In this document: one piece after another, positions 28,510-38,554 of the stretch
Layout of the letters: each line of letters starts with the position of its first letter
Numbering within the stretch: position 1 is the stretch's first letter
Assembly: GCF_900104095.1 (NCBI RefSeq)
Contig: NZ_FNJO01000003.1
Span: forward strand, 248,001-312,000
DNA from: Ralstonia sp. 25mfcol4.1
GTDB lineage: Bacteria; Pseudomonadota; Gammaproteobacteria; Burkholderiales; Burkholderiaceae
DNA length: 64,000 nucleotides
Direction: 5' to 3'
Translations under genes and position numbers: made by a program
Notes under the pieces: generated by a model
The model's input: only the letters and a program-made list of their open reading frames with translations
The model's database searches: none
Told to the model about the DNA's origin: nothing

Positions 28510-29142
28510 TCAGGCCGCGCCGTCTTTGTTGGTTTCCGCGCCGCCGGGCTGCTGGGGCGTCTCATGGGGTGCCGCAAGAATCTTCACCGTGTGCACGTCG
28601 ATCGGGCCCGCCGAGCTCTTGTCGAATTCGATTCCCGCGTCGACCCCGATCCGCGCAATGTCGCCGGCGCCCATTTCGGGCCGGTCGTACACCGCGTGCA
28701 TGGCCCCGAGCGCATAGTTGCGGCCCGAGCCAATGCCCCAGAAACGGTCGAACGAAAACACCTCGCGGTAGGAATAAACGCCAAAAATGCCGCCCGGATT
28801 CGCGATCAGGCAAACGATCTGCGATGACTCGTAGGGGTCGTCCTCGTCTTCCTTGGTGTTGATGAAGTACTCGTTCTTGAGCTTTTCATGCACCTTGAGG
28901 AAGGTTCGGAACACGTCGTCGCGGGTCATCAGGCGGCATTCGTCGCCCATGCCCGTCAACAGTGCGCGCATGACCGGGAAATGCGCGGTGGTGCCCGCCA
29001 GCGCGACGAAGCTCTCGCCCACGGGAATCACCTTCTGGTTGCGCTCGTAGGCACGCGACAGGCGCGTATCGCCGAACGTCACCAGCGCATCGGCCGCGAT
29101 CGCCACCTCGTCACCCTTGCGTACGACAACGCAGGTAGTCAT
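28510..29142 (-). CDS. bph: Beta-proteobacterial proteasome homologue (BPH), Ntn-hydrolase
   Basis: A 210-residue member of the proteasome/HslV superfamily, matching the type called BPH (betaproteobacteria proteasome homologue). After removal of Met the first residue is the nucleophile Thr (TTCVVVRKGDEVAIAADALV). Asp17 is present and Lys36 fits the canonical Lys33 after a 3-residue insertion. Other segments are TFGDTRLSRAYERNQKV, FVALAGTTAHFPVMRAL, SSQIVCLIANPGGIFGVY and GIGSGRNYALGAMHAVYD. It is longer than HslV and has a Gly/Asn-poor charged tail. No HslU-type ATPase gene is nearby. It lies between aceF and lpdA, 39 bp from lpdA. Confidence 0.85.
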   Translation of the reverse strand: MTTCVVVRKGDEVAIAADALVTFGDTRLSRAYERNQKVIPVGESFVALAGTTAHFPVMRALLTGMGDECRLMTRDDVFRTFLKVHEKLKNEYFINTKEDEDDPYESSQIVCLIANPGGIFGVYSYREVFSFDRFWGIGSGRNYALGAMHAVYDRPEMGAGDIARIGVDAGIEFDKSSAGPIDVHTVKILAAPHETPQQPGGAETNKDGAA

Positions 29143-29233
29143 GGCTCGCCCCCCTTACTCGGCTATCCGCACACCGGCCCGGCCGGTGCGCGTTGCGGTT
29201 GCTTCAAGATGAAGCAAAATCTTTAGCCACCGC

Positions 29234-30898
29234 TTAGAGAAGAATGCGACGGAAGTCCGCCAGCAGCGCCGCAAAGTACGTATTGAAGCGCGCCGCCTCG
29301 GCGCCGTCGATCACGCGGTGGTCCCACGACAGCGACAGCGGCAGCGTCAGGCGCGGCGCGAACTGCTTGCCGTCCCAGACTGGCTTCATGTACGACTTGC
29401 AAACGCCCATGATGGCCACTTCCGGCGCATTGATGATCGGCGTGAAGTATGTGCCGCCAATGCCACCCAGCGACGAGATCGAGAAGCAGCCGCCCTGCAT
29501 CTGGTCCGGCTTGAGCTTGCCGTCGCGCGCCAGCTTGGCCAGCTCGCCCATCTCCTGGCTGATCTCGATCACGCCCTTCTTGTCGGCGTCCTTGATCACC
29601 GGCACGACCAGGCCGTTCGGCGTGTCGGCGGCGAAACCGATGTTGAAGTACTTCTTCAGCACGAGGTTGTCGCCGTCCAGCGATGCATTGAAGTTCGGGA
29701 ACTTCTTCAGCGCCGCCACGGTGGCCTTGATCATGAACGCGAGCATCGTGACCTTGATGCCGGCCTTCTCGTTTTCCTTGTTCAGCTGCACGCGGAACGC
29801 TTCCAGGTCGGTGATATCGGCCTCGTCGCAGTTCGTGACGTGGGGGATCATCACCCAGTTGCGGTGCAGGTTGGCGCCCGAGATCTTCTTGATGCGCGAC
29901 AGCGGCTTCGATTCCACTTCGCCGAAGCGCGTGAAATCGACCTTCGGCCACGGCAGCAGGTCCAGGCCGACGCCCGACCCACCGCCGGCAGCGGCCGCCG
30001 GGGCAGCGGTCTGGCCCGACATCACGCCCTTGACGAAGTTCTGCACGTCCTGCTGGGTGATACGGCCCTTCGGACCCGAGCCCGGCACGCGCGCCACGTC
30101 CACACCCAGTTCACGTGCGAACTTGCGCACGGACGGGCTGGCGTGGGCGGCCTTGCCGGTCACGCCCTGGGCCGGCGCAGCGGCGGGAGCCGGGGCCGGG
30201 GCGGCGGCAGCCGGCGCGGGTGCCGGTGCAGCAGCAGCCGGGGCCGGGGCGGCAGCGGGGGCTGCTGCCGGAGCCGGGGCTGCGGCGGCGCCGCCAGCGG
30301 CTTCCAGGATCAGGATCAGCGTGCCCTGGGCCACGTTGTCGCCGACCTTGACCTTGACTTCCTTGACGGTGCCACCCTGCGGGGCCGGCACGTCCATCGT
30401 GGCCTTGTCGGACTCCAGCGTCACCAGCGCGTCTTCCGCGTTGATCTGGTCGCCCGGCTTCACGTGGACTTCGATGACGGGGACGGCGTCGTAGTCGCCG
30501 ATGTCCGGCACCTTGACTTCTACCGTACCACCGCCAGCCGGCGCGGCTGCGGGGGCAGGCGCCTGTGCGGCGGGCGTCGGAGCCGCAGCAGCGGCGGCAG
30601 GTGCCGGTGCCGGGGCCGATGCGGCGGCCGGAGCCGGAGCGGCGGCGGCGCCGGCGCCGGCAGGCTCCAGCATGACCAGGACGCTGCCTTCGGCCACGTT
30701 GTCGCCCACCTTGATCTTGACTTCCTTGACCGTGCCGGCCTGCGGCGACGGCACGTCCATGGTGGCCTTGTCCGATTCCAGCGTGACCAGCGCGTCTTCC
30801 GCGTTGATCTGGTCGCCCGGCTTCACATGCACTTCGATGACGGGAACGGCGTCGTAGTCGCCGATGTCCGGCACCTTGATTTCAATCGCTTGACTCAT
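29234..30898 (-). CDS. aceF: Pyruvate dehydrogenase E2, dihydrolipoyllysine acetyltransferase
   Basis: A 554-residue E2 core subunit. It has two lipoyl domains with modified lysines at about 44 and 165 ([10 protein letters not shown] in each), joined by Ala/Pro-rich flexible linkers. A peripheral-subunit-binding domain follows ([28 protein letters not shown], about residues 255-285), then the catalytic domain ending with [17 protein letters not shown], which carries the active-site His and Asp. The two lipoyl domains are nearly identical at DNA level. Ribosome site CCAGGAGAGAC. It is 202 bp after aceE, a gap with GC-rich hairpin-forming sequence. Confidence 0.96.
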   Translation of the reverse strand: MSQAIEIKVPDIGDYDAVPVIEVHVKPGDQINAEDALVTLESDKATMDVPSPQAGTVKEVKIKVGDNVAEGSVLVMLEPAGAGAAAAPAPAAASAPAPAPAAAAAAPTPAAQAPAPAAAPAGGGTVEVKVPDIGDYDAVPVIEVHVKPGDQINAEDALVTLESDKATMDVPAPQGGTVKEVKVKVGDNVAQGTLILILEAAGGAAAAPAPAAAPAAAPAPAAAAPAPAPAAAAPAPAPAAAPAQGVTGKAAHASPSVRKFARELGVDVARVPGSGPKGRITQQDVQNFVKGVMSGQTAAPAAAAGGGSGVGLDLLPWPKVDFTRFGEVESKPLSRIKKISGANLHRNWVMIPHVTNCDEADITDLEAFRVQLNKENEKAGIKVTMLAFMIKATVAALKKFPNFNASLDGDNLVLKKYFNIGFAADTPNGLVVPVIKDADKKGVIEISQEMGELAKLARDGKLKPDQMQGGCFSISSLGGIGGTYFTPIINAPEVAIMGVCKSYMKPVWDGKQFAPRLTLPLSLSWDHRVIDGAEAARFNTYFAALLADFRRILL

Positions 30899-31100
30899 TC
30901 AGTGTCTCTCCTGGGCAGCCGGCACCCTGGTTCGTTACGCTCAACACGACAAACGCAATCGGCGAGGTTACTCTCGCCGCACGCATCTGTCACGCTGCCG
31001 CGCATCACCTGCGCCGCCGGGCACCGCCGGGCCAGCCGGGGGCGCCCGCGGCGCGGCGGGTTGCCGCGCTGCGGGGGTTCAGTCGTGCAAGTCCGGGGAA

Positions 31101-33788
31101 TCAGACCGACATCGGGTTCGGCTTGCTCGGGTCGAGGTTGTACTTCTTGATGGCTTCCGCCACCTTTTCGCGACCGATCGCACCTTCGTCGGCCAGCGCC
31201 TTCAGCGCGGCCACCGTCACCCAGTTGCGGTCCACTTCGAAGAAGTGACGCAGCTTCTCGCGGGTATCCGAGCGGCCGAAGCCGTCGGTGCCCAGCACCA
31301 CGTAGCGGCGCGGCACGAACGGACGGATCTGCTCGGCGAACGCGCGGATGTAGTCGGTGGATGCGATGACCGGGCCACGCACACCCTTCAACTTCTGGGC
31401 CACGAACGACTCGCGCGGCGCTTCCGTCGGGTGCAGCAGGTTATGGCGCTCCACGGCCTGGCCTTCGCGGGCCAGTTCGGTGAAGCTCGGGCAGCTCCAG
31501 ATATCCGATTCCACGCCCCAGTCCTTCTTGAGCATCTCGGCGGCGGCGATCACCTCGCGGAAGATCGTGCCCGAACCCAGCAGCTGCACGCGCGGCGCAT
31601 TGCTGTTTTCCACGCCCTTGCGGAACTGGTACATGCCCTTGACGATGTCCTTTTCCACGCCAGCCGGCATTTCCGGATGTTCGTAGTTCTCGTTCATCAC
31701 CGTCAGGTAGTAATACACGTCTTCCTGTTCGGCATACATGCGGCGCAGGCCGTCCTGCATGATCACGGCCAGCTCGTACTGGAACGTCGGGTCGTACGAG
31801 ATGCAGTTCGGGATCACGGCGTGGAACACGTGCGAGTGGCCGTCCTCGTGCTGCAGGCCTTCGCCGTTCAGCGTGGTCCGGCCCGACGTGCCGCCCAGCA
31901 GGAAACCGCGCGAGCGCATGTCGGCAGCGGCCCAGCACAGGTCGCCGATACGCTGGATGCCGAACATCGAGTAGTAGATGTAGAACGGGATCATCTGCAC
32001 GCCGTGCGTCGAATACGACGTGGCCGCGGCGATCCAGTCGCACATGGCGCCGGCTTCGTTGATGCCTTCCTGCAGCACCTGACCCGTCTGCGATTCCTTG
32101 TAGAACATCAGCTGGTCGTGATCTTCCGGCACGTACTTCTGGCCTTCCTGGTTCCAGATACCAACCTGGCGGAACAGGCCTTCCATGCCGAACGTGCGCG
32201 ATTCGTCCGGCACGATGGGCACCACGTGGCGGCCGATCTGCTTGTCCTTGAGCAGCGTGTTCAGGATCCGCACGAAGGCCATCGTGGTGGACACTTCGCG
32301 GCCTTCGCCGGTGGCCTTCAGCAGCGCGTCGAACGCCGACAGCTCGGGCACCTTCAGCGCGTCGGCCTTCTGGCGGCGGGCCGGCAGGTAGCCGCCCAGG
32401 TTCATGCGCGCCTGGCGCATGTATTCCAGTTCCTTCGAGCCTTCCTCGAAGGTCAGGTACGGGACTTCTTCGAGCTTGTCGTCCGGCACCGGAATGTTGA
32501 ACTGGTCGCGGAACGCGCGGATGGCGTCCACCGGCATCTTCTTCTGCTGGTGCGCCACGTTCATGGCCTGGCCGGCATCGCCCATGCCATAGCCCTTGAT
32601 GGTCTTGGCCAGGATCAGCGTCGGCTGGCCCTTGTGCTCGCTGGCCGCCTTGTAGGCCGCGTACACCTTGTGCGGATCATGGCCGCCACGGTTCAGGCGC
32701 CAGATGTCATCGTCGGACCAGTCGGCCACCATGGCCTTCAGTTCCGGCGTGTTGAAGAAGTGCTCGCGCACGTAGGCGCCGTCCTTGGCCTTGAAGGTCT
32801 GGTACTCGCCGTCCACGCAGTCCATCATGCGCTTCATCAGCAGGCCCTTGGTGTCGCGCTGCAGCAGCTGGTCCCAGCGGCTGCCCCACACCACCTTGAT
32901 CACGTTCCAGCCCGAACCGCGGAATTCCGATTCCAGTTCCTGGATGATCTTGCCGTTGCCGCGCACCGGGCCGTCCAGACGCTGCAGGTTGCAGTTGATC
33001 ACGAAGACCAGGTTGTCCAGCTTCTCGCGGCCGGCCATGCCGATCGCGCCCAGCGATTCCGGCTCGTCGGTCTCGCCATCGCCCAGGAAGGCCCAGACCT
33101 TGCGGCCCTCGGTGTTCACCAGGCCACGGCTGCCCAGGTACTTCATGAAGCGGGCCTGGTAGATGGCCATGATCGGGCCAAGGCCCATCGACACGGTCGG
33201 GAACTGCCAGAAATCCGGCATCAGCCACGGGTGCGGGTACGACGAGATGCCCTTGCCGTCCACTTCCTGGCGGAAGTTGTCGAGCTGTTCGACCGTCAGG
33301 CGGCCCAGCAGGAAGGCGCGCGAGTACACGCCCGGAGCCGAGTGGCCCTGCACGAAGACCAGATCGCCGCCGCTCTGTTCCGACGGGGCGCGCCAGAAGT
33401 GGTTGTAGCCCACGTCATAGAGCGTGGCCGCCGAGGCGAACGACGAGATATGGCCGCCGACGTTGGTGTTCTTGTTGGCGCGCAGCACCATGGCCATCGC
33501 GTTCCAGCGCGTGTACGAGCGGATGCGGTGCTCGATGTCCTGGTCGCCTGGAATGCGTGCCTGCTGTTCCACCGGAATGGTGTTGATGTACGGCGTTTCG
33601 GCGTGGAACGGCTGCGTCACGCCGTTCACGCGTGCGTATTCGATCTGCTTGTCGATCAGGAAGGCGGCGCGGTCGGAGCCTTCCGCGTTCAGGACGCCCT
33701 GCAGGGCGTCAAGCCATTCATGCGTTTCCTGGGGATCTGCGTCGTTGGCGCTGCTGGCGCCGAGGATCTGCTCTGGTACAGCGGACAT
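31101..33788 (-). CDS. aceE: Pyruvate dehydrogenase E1 component (homodimeric)
   Basis: An 895-residue thiamine-diphosphate enzyme that decarboxylates pyruvate and transfers the acetyl group to the E2 lipoyl arm. Family motifs include ANKNTNVGGHISSFASAATLYDVGYNHFWR (split), FVQGHSAPGVYSRAFLLGRL and FLGDGETDEPESLGAIGMAGREKLDNLVFVINCNLQRLDG, the last being the ThDP/Mg region. Near the C-terminus are PVIASTDYIRAFAEQIRPFVP and VLGTDGFGRSDTREKLRHFFEVD. The ATG at 33788 follows AGGAGACAGTC and gives the usual length; an upstream in-frame ATG at 33935 is not supported. It is the first gene of the operon. Confidence 0.97.
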   Translation of the reverse strand: MSAVPEQILGASSANDADPQETHEWLDALQGVLNAEGSDRAAFLIDKQIEYARVNGVTQPFHAETPYINTIPVEQQARIPGDQDIEHRIRSYTRWNAMAMVLRANKNTNVGGHISSFASAATLYDVGYNHFWRAPSEQSGGDLVFVQGHSAPGVYSRAFLLGRLTVEQLDNFRQEVDGKGISSYPHPWLMPDFWQFPTVSMGLGPIMAIYQARFMKYLGSRGLVNTEGRKVWAFLGDGETDEPESLGAIGMAGREKLDNLVFVINCNLQRLDGPVRGNGKIIQELESEFRGSGWNVIKVVWGSRWDQLLQRDTKGLLMKRMMDCVDGEYQTFKAKDGAYVREHFFNTPELKAMVADWSDDDIWRLNRGGHDPHKVYAAYKAASEHKGQPTLILAKTIKGYGMGDAGQAMNVAHQQKKMPVDAIRAFRDQFNIPVPDDKLEEVPYLTFEEGSKELEYMRQARMNLGGYLPARRQKADALKVPELSAFDALLKATGEGREVSTTMAFVRILNTLLKDKQIGRHVVPIVPDESRTFGMEGLFRQVGIWNQEGQKYVPEDHDQLMFYKESQTGQVLQEGINEAGAMCDWIAAATSYSTHGVQMIPFYIYYSMFGIQRIGDLCWAAADMRSRGFLLGGTSGRTTLNGEGLQHEDGHSHVFHAVIPNCISYDPTFQYELAVIMQDGLRRMYAEQEDVYYYLTVMNENYEHPEMPAGVEKDIVKGMYQFRKGVENSNAPRVQLLGSGTIFREVIAAAEMLKKDWGVESDIWSCPSFTELAREGQAVERHNLLHPTEAPRESFVAQKLKGVRGPVIASTDYIRAFAEQIRPFVPRRYVVLGTDGFGRSDTREKLRHFFEVDRNWVTVAALKALADEGAIGREKVAEAIKKYNLDPSKPNPMSV

Positions 33789-34220
33789 GACTGTCTCCTG
33801 GGTAAATTCCTGCCCCGGCGCCCGCCCGGTATGGCGGATCTCGGTTGGCCGGTCTGACGGTGTTGACGTCGCAGCGGAGCCCTTGCCTCGTGGCCCTGGC
33901 ATCGGTTCAATGGCCAGGACCGGGATCTTTCGCATCGGGTCGCGTCGCCCGGATCCTCATCGGCTCAAGCACATGGCTCCGCCCGCATTGTTCGGTCGAA
34001 GCGATTCTATGGAAGCACAGCAACGGCTGACAAGCTAAATTTTCAGATTACGAAGTCATTTCTTATAATGTGAAATATTGCGGCAGTGCACCAGAAACCG
34101 CATGGCCAAGCCGGAAAACCGTCTGCGGATTTCCGAATCCGGCGGTGCCGGATAGGCGCTTTCCCCAAGCGACGCACCGCAATAAAGCCGATACACTGTT
34201 CGGCTGACCGTCAATCCCCT
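33789..34220. other. Divergent regulatory region between aceE and the sensor kinase
   Basis: No gene was seen in 432 bp. The middle is AT-rich. TTTCAG (34041-34046) and TATAAT (34064-34069), spaced 17 bp, make a plausible rightward promoter for the kinase gene. The aceE promoter must lie on the other strand but was not pinned down. No PdhR-like palindrome was recognised. Confidence 0.55.
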
Positions 34221-36833
34221 ATGCAGTTCTTCGACCGAATCCTCTCTGGCCTGCGAATGGCCATCCTGCCACCGAATTCCGCCGGTACCGTCAGCGATTC
34301 CGCCCAGGGCGTTGCGCCCGGCGTGGCGCGCGCGGGCCATGGCGATTCGCATGTCGGTCACGACGACCATCCTGAACACGTCGATCACGCCGACGTCATG
34401 GAGCCGCTGGCCGCGCCGCCGCGCCGCCTGTGGATCATGCGCTGGCGCAATCTGGTGGCGACCAGCTGGTTCATGTTCATTCCGCTGGTGGCCATCGTGC
34501 TGTTTACCGTCGCGATGGGCGTCATCCTGTGGTCGCTGCACGAGACCGAGCGCCAGCAGCAGCGCGACTCGCTGTACCGCGATGCCGCCTGGGCCCAGCA
34601 GCGGGTTCGGCTATCCCTGCTGAGCAACCAGGACCAGATGGCCTCGCTGGCGCGCGACATCGCCGCCGCGCAGCTGGACCAGGGCGCCTACCGCACCGCC
34701 GCCCAGGAAATCCTGCGCGAAAACCCCGAAATCGTTTTCATCAACTGGCTCGACGCCACCAAGCGTGGCCGCTGGTCGCTGCCGTCGACGTCCGAATTCG
34801 CCGGACGGCTACGTGAAACCGTCGACCAGCCGCTGGAACCCGAGGTGCTGGACACCTTCGACGCCGCCCGCGAGACCCAGCGCGTGGTCTATTCCCGCCC
34901 GCTTACCAACGACCGCGGCGACAGCTTCATGCTGATGGAAGTGCCGATCGTGCGCGACAACGAGTTCCTGGGCACGCTCGGGGCGCTCTATTCGATCAAC
35001 GGCATCCTGACCCACCTGCTGCCGCCCGAGCTGACCGAGCGGTACCGCTTTTCGCTGATCGACAAGAACAACCAGACGCGCGCCAGCACGTCGGTGCGCC
35101 CGGTGCCGGGCAATGCGCTGTCCTACGAGGTGCTGCTCGACCCGCCGGGCCATTCGCTGTCGCTGCGCGCCGATGCCTATCCGCCCCCATCGAACCTGCC
35201 CAACAACATGCTGTTGTGGCTGGTGGTGGGGCTGTCGTGCTTCCTGCTCTGGAGCCTCTGGAGCATGTGGCGGCACACCAGCCGGCGCTCCGAGGCGCAG
35301 CGCGCGCTGCTGGCCGAGACATCGTTCCGGCGCGCGATGGAAAACTCGATGCTGATCGGGCTGCGGGCGCTGGACCTGAACGGCCGCATCACCTACGTGA
35401 ACCCGGCGTTCTGCCGCATGACCGGGTGGTCCGAGCCCGAACTGGTGGGCCGCATCCCGCCCTTCCCCTACTGGCCGCCCAACGACCAGCAGGAGATGCA
35501 GAAGCAGATCGACCTGACGCTGCAGGGCAAGTCGCCGGCCACCGGCTACGAAATGCGCGTGATGCGCCGCGACGGCAGCAGCTTCTTCGCGCGGATGTAC
35601 GTGTCGCCGCTGGTGGACAGCCGCGGCCGCCATACGGGCTGGATGAGCTCGATGACGGACATCACCGAGCCCAAGCGCGCCCGCGAGGAACTGGCCGCCG
35701 CGCACGACCGCTTCACGACGGTGCTGGAAAGCCTGGACGCCGCGGTGTCGGTGCTGGCCACCGACAAGGCCGAACTGCTGTTCGCCAACCGCTATTACCG
35801 CCAGCTGTTCGGCTGGGAGGCAGAGGGGCACCTGAAACTGGCCGGCGACGACTTCGACAAGGAACAGATGTCGAGTGACAACACCGACTTCGTCGACGCC
35901 TATGCCGGCCTGCCCGCCTCGGAGCTGATGCCGTACGCGTCCGACGCCCGGGAAGTGTTCGTGCCGGACATGCAGAAATGGTTTGAAGTGCGCCGCCGCT
36001 ATATCCAGTGGGTGGACGGCCACCTGGCGCAGATGCAGATCGCCACCGACATCACGGTCCGCAAGGCCGCCGAGGAAATGGCGCGCCAGCACGAGGAACG
36101 CCTGCAGTTCACCAGCCGCCTGACCACCATGGGCGAGATGGCGTCGTCGCTGGCGCACGAGCTGAACCAGCCGCTGGCCGCCATCAACAACTACTGCATG
36201 GGTGCCGTGGCGCGCCTGCATTCGGGCCGCAGCACGCCGGAAGACCTGATCCCGGTGCTGGAAAAGACGTCGGCCCAGGCCGTGCGGGCCGGCACCATCA
36301 TCAGCCGCATCCGCGGCTTCGTGAAGCGCAGCCAGCCCCAGCGGCGCGAGGCCGCCCTGCACGACATCGTGGCCGACGCCGTGGGCTTGGCCGACCTGGA
36401 AGCCACGCGCCGCCGCGTGACCATCCTGACGCGCCTGCCCGCCCCGCCATTGATGCTGTATGTGGACCCGGTGCTGATCGAGCAGGTGCTGGTCAACCTG
36501 CTCAAGAACGCCGTGGAAGCCATGGCCGGCCTGCCGGCGATGCGCGCGGCCGGCGTGGTCAGGCTCCATGCGCGGGTCGAAAACGTCGAGTTCGGCCAAT
36601 CGGTCTGCATCGACGTGATCGACCAGGGCCCGGGCGTGGACGAAGCCACCAAGGAACGGCTGTTCGAGCCGTTCTTCAGCACCAAATCGGACGGCATGGG
36701 CATGGGCCTGAACATCTGCCGGTCGATCATTGAATCCCACCAGGGCCGTCTGTGGGTGGAAAACAATGTGGACGGCATCGGTTGTACGTTTAAAATCACC
36801 CTGCCGCTGCAGCCCGCGCTACCCGAGCAATAA
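34221..36833 (+). CDS. PAS-domain membrane sensor histidine kinase
   Basis: An 870-residue kinase. An N-terminal helix (about residues 78-102, SWFMFIPLVAIVLFTVAMGVILW) and a second near 330-350 (MLLWLVVGLSCFLLWSLWSMW) enclose a periplasmic sensor region of roughly 230 residues. Two PAS domains follow (about 365-490 and 495-620), then HisKA with His646 in SSLAHELNQPLAAINNY and an HATPase with NLLKNAVEA and GMGMGLNI. The ATG at 34221 is chosen; 34257 is also possible and neither has a clear ribosome site. The arrangement resembles DctB/FixL-type kinases. It is paired with the FixJ-type regulator 141 bp downstream and opposite aceE. Confidence 0.9.
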   Translation: MQFFDRILSGLRMAILPPNSAGTVSDSAQGVAPGVARAGHGDSHVGHDDHPEHVDHADVMEPLAAPPRRLWIMRWRNLVATSWFMFIPLVAIVLFTVAMGVILWSLHETERQQQRDSLYRDAAWAQQRVRLSLLSNQDQMASLARDIAAAQLDQGAYRTAAQEILRENPEIVFINWLDATKRGRWSLPSTSEFAGRLRETVDQPLEPEVLDTFDAARETQRVVYSRPLTNDRGDSFMLMEVPIVRDNEFLGTLGALYSINGILTHLLPPELTERYRFSLIDKNNQTRASTSVRPVPGNALSYEVLLDPPGHSLSLRADAYPPPSNLPNNMLLWLVVGLSCFLLWSLWSMWRHTSRRSEAQRALLAETSFRRAMENSMLIGLRALDLNGRITYVNPAFCRMTGWSEPELVGRIPPFPYWPPNDQQEMQKQIDLTLQGKSPATGYEMRVMRRDGSSFFARMYVSPLVDSRGRHTGWMSSMTDITEPKRAREELAAAHDRFTTVLESLDAAVSVLATDKAELLFANRYYRQLFGWEAEGHLKLAGDDFDKEQMSSDNTDFVDAYAGLPASELMPYASDAREVFVPDMQKWFEVRRRYIQWVDGHLAQMQIATDITVRKAAEEMARQHEERLQFTSRLTTMGEMASSLAHELNQPLAAINNYCMGAVARLHSGRSTPEDLIPVLEKTSAQAVRAGTIISRIRGFVKRSQPQRREAALHDIVADAVGLADLEATRRRVTILTRLPAPPLMLYVDPVLIEQVLVNLLKNAVEAMAGLPAMRAAGVVRLHARVENVEFGQSVCIDVIDQGPGVDEATKERLFEPFFSTKSDGMGMGLNICRSIIESHQGRLWVENNVDGIGCTFKITLPLQPALPEQ

Positions 36834-36974
36834 CCTCGGGAGCGCCCCCGGGCATGCCGGACGACCCTCTGCCGCGGGGCATCGGGAGGCCGTCCGGACG
36901 ATTTGCCTGGGGGTGTTGCGCGCCGCCGCATGCAGTTACACTTCGTTGCAAACGACTTTGCCCCAGGAGACTTC

Positions 36975-37607
36975 ATGACCGCAACGCCCAGCCCAACGCC
37001 GCATCGTGGCGAGACCGTCTTCATCGTCGACGACGATGAAGCGATGCGCGACTCGCTGACCTGGCTGCTAGAGGGCAACGGCTACCAGGTGCGCAGCTTC
37101 AACAGCGCCGAGCAGTTCCTGTCCGCCTACGACACCGGTTCGGTGGCCTGCCTGATCCTGGACGTGCGCATGCCCGGCATGAGCGGTCCGGAGCTGCAGG
37201 AACGCATGATCGCCGAGAACATCGACATCCCGATCGTCTTCATTACCGGCCATGGCGATGTGCCGATGGCGGTGTCGACGATGAAGCGCGGCGCGATCGA
37301 CTTCATCGAAAAGCCGTTCGATGAGTCCGAACTGCGCGCGCTGGTGGAACGGATGCTGCAGAAGGCCCGCACCGACCATTCCGCCGCCCGCGAACAGCGC
37401 GCCGCCAAGGACCTGCTGTCCAAGCTGACCACGCGCGAGCAGCAGGTGCTGGAACGCATCGTGGCCGGCCGCCTGAACAAGCAGATCGCCGACGACCTGG
37501 GCATTTCCATCAAGACCGTGGAGGCGCACCGCGCCAACATCATGGAAAAGCTCAACGTCAACACGGTGGCCGACCTGCTGCGACTGGCCCTGTCGCGCAA
37601 CAGCTGA
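36975..37607 (+). CDS. FixJ-type response regulator
   Basis: A 210-residue regulator. The receiver domain has acidic FIVDDDEAM, phosphate acceptor Asp63 (ILDVRMPGMSGPEL), Thr91 and Lys113 (IEKPFDE). The LuxR-type helix-turn-helix is at 145-205 (KLTTREQQVLERIVAGRLNKQIADDLGISIKTVEAHRANIMEKL). The ATG at 36975 follows AGGAGACTTC. It is the obvious partner of the upstream kinase. Regulation of aceEF-lpdA or carboxylate transport is a guess from location. Confidence 0.93.
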   Translation: MTATPSPTPHRGETVFIVDDDEAMRDSLTWLLEGNGYQVRSFNSAEQFLSAYDTGSVACLILDVRMPGMSGPELQERMIAENIDIPIVFITGHGDVPMAVSTMKRGAIDFIEKPFDESELRALVERMLQKARTDHSAAREQRAAKDLLSKLTTREQQVLERIVAGRLNKQIADDLGISIKTVEAHRANIMEKLNVNTVADLLRLALSRNS

Positions 37608-37700
37608 TCGGGCAACATCCCCGACGCGCCGGCTGCCCGTGCATTGCCACACCACGGCCGGCGCCGACCCTGCTGGGTCCGGCCCAGCCCGGTCCGCCCC

Positions 37701-38399
37701 CTACTTTCCCTCCAGGTATTCCGCGTCGGTGAACGTCACCACCCATTGCGGGCGGTAGATGACGAAGATGGCCACCAGCATGCCGGTCAGGAAGGCCTCG
37801 CCGAAGGCGATGATCACCACGCCGGTCAGCCAGTCGCCCACGGTCAGCCCGGCCTCTCCCCCGTGTCCGGCCAGCATGAGCCAGGCCAGCCGCAGCACCC
37901 CCGCCACGATGGCCGCCACCAGCGCGGCAAAATACCCGTGGCCCAGGATGAAGATGAACAGGTGCCGCGGCAGCCAGTGCCGCAAAGTGGCCTGCAGGCC
38001 GGCCGTGACCAGCGCAGGCACCGCCGCCATCCAGATAAAGCGCGGCGCCAGCGAGACCCAGTGGATGTCCTGCCACGCCTGCCCGGCCAGGTAGGCAAGC
38101 CCGATCAGCGAGATCACGTTGGCGATGGCCAGTGTCACCAGCGCCATCGGCAGGCCGAACATCGTCACGGCCAGCGTCGCGCCCATCAACTGGATCACCA
38201 CCCCGCCGCCCAGTGTGGCCCGCGCCGTCCAGAGCAGCGCCAGGAACACCAGCGTCCCGAGCCAGGCATGCTGGATCGGCTCGCGGCGCAGCACCAGCCA
38301 CGGCCGCTGCGAGATCGCCCAGACCAGCACTGCCACGGCCAGGGTCGGTAGCGGCCAGGTCGCCAGCAGTTCCGGAATTGAAGAATCGTCTATGTCCAT
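37701..38399 (-). CDS. CbiM-like energy-coupling permease family membrane protein
   Basis: A 232-residue inner-membrane protein with about six hydrophobic helices. Segments such as [31 protein letters not shown] (split) and [24 protein letters not shown], with [25 protein letters not shown], resemble the CbiM/NikM S-component family of ECF importers for cobalt or nickel. The usual metal-binding N-terminal histidine motif (MHI) is missing, as is any nearby CbiQ/CbiO gene. Metal transport is therefore doubtful. It stands alone, convergent with the FixJ-type gene. Confidence 0.72.
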   Translation of the reverse strand: MDIDDSSIPELLATWPLPTLAVAVLVWAISQRPWLVLRREPIQHAWLGTLVFLALLWTARATLGGGVVIQLMGATLAVTMFGLPMALVTLAIANVISLIGLAYLAGQAWQDIHWVSLAPRFIWMAAVPALVTAGLQATLRHWLPRHLFIFILGHGYFAALVAAIVAGVLRLAWLMLAGHGGEAGLTVGDWLTGVVIIAFGEAFLTGMLVAIFVIYRPQWVVTFTDAEYLEGK

Positions 38400-38554
38400 C
38401 GGCGGATGCTAGCAGTCGCCAGCCTGTCTCCGCTTGCATCCGGTCAAGGCGGCGCCGAATCGTGCCAAGCCTTTATAATCCGGGTTTTGCACGCGCCCGC
38501 CCTGCAGCGTGGCGCGCGGCGCCTTCTTCTCAGCCTTTCCAGTCACGTACGCCC

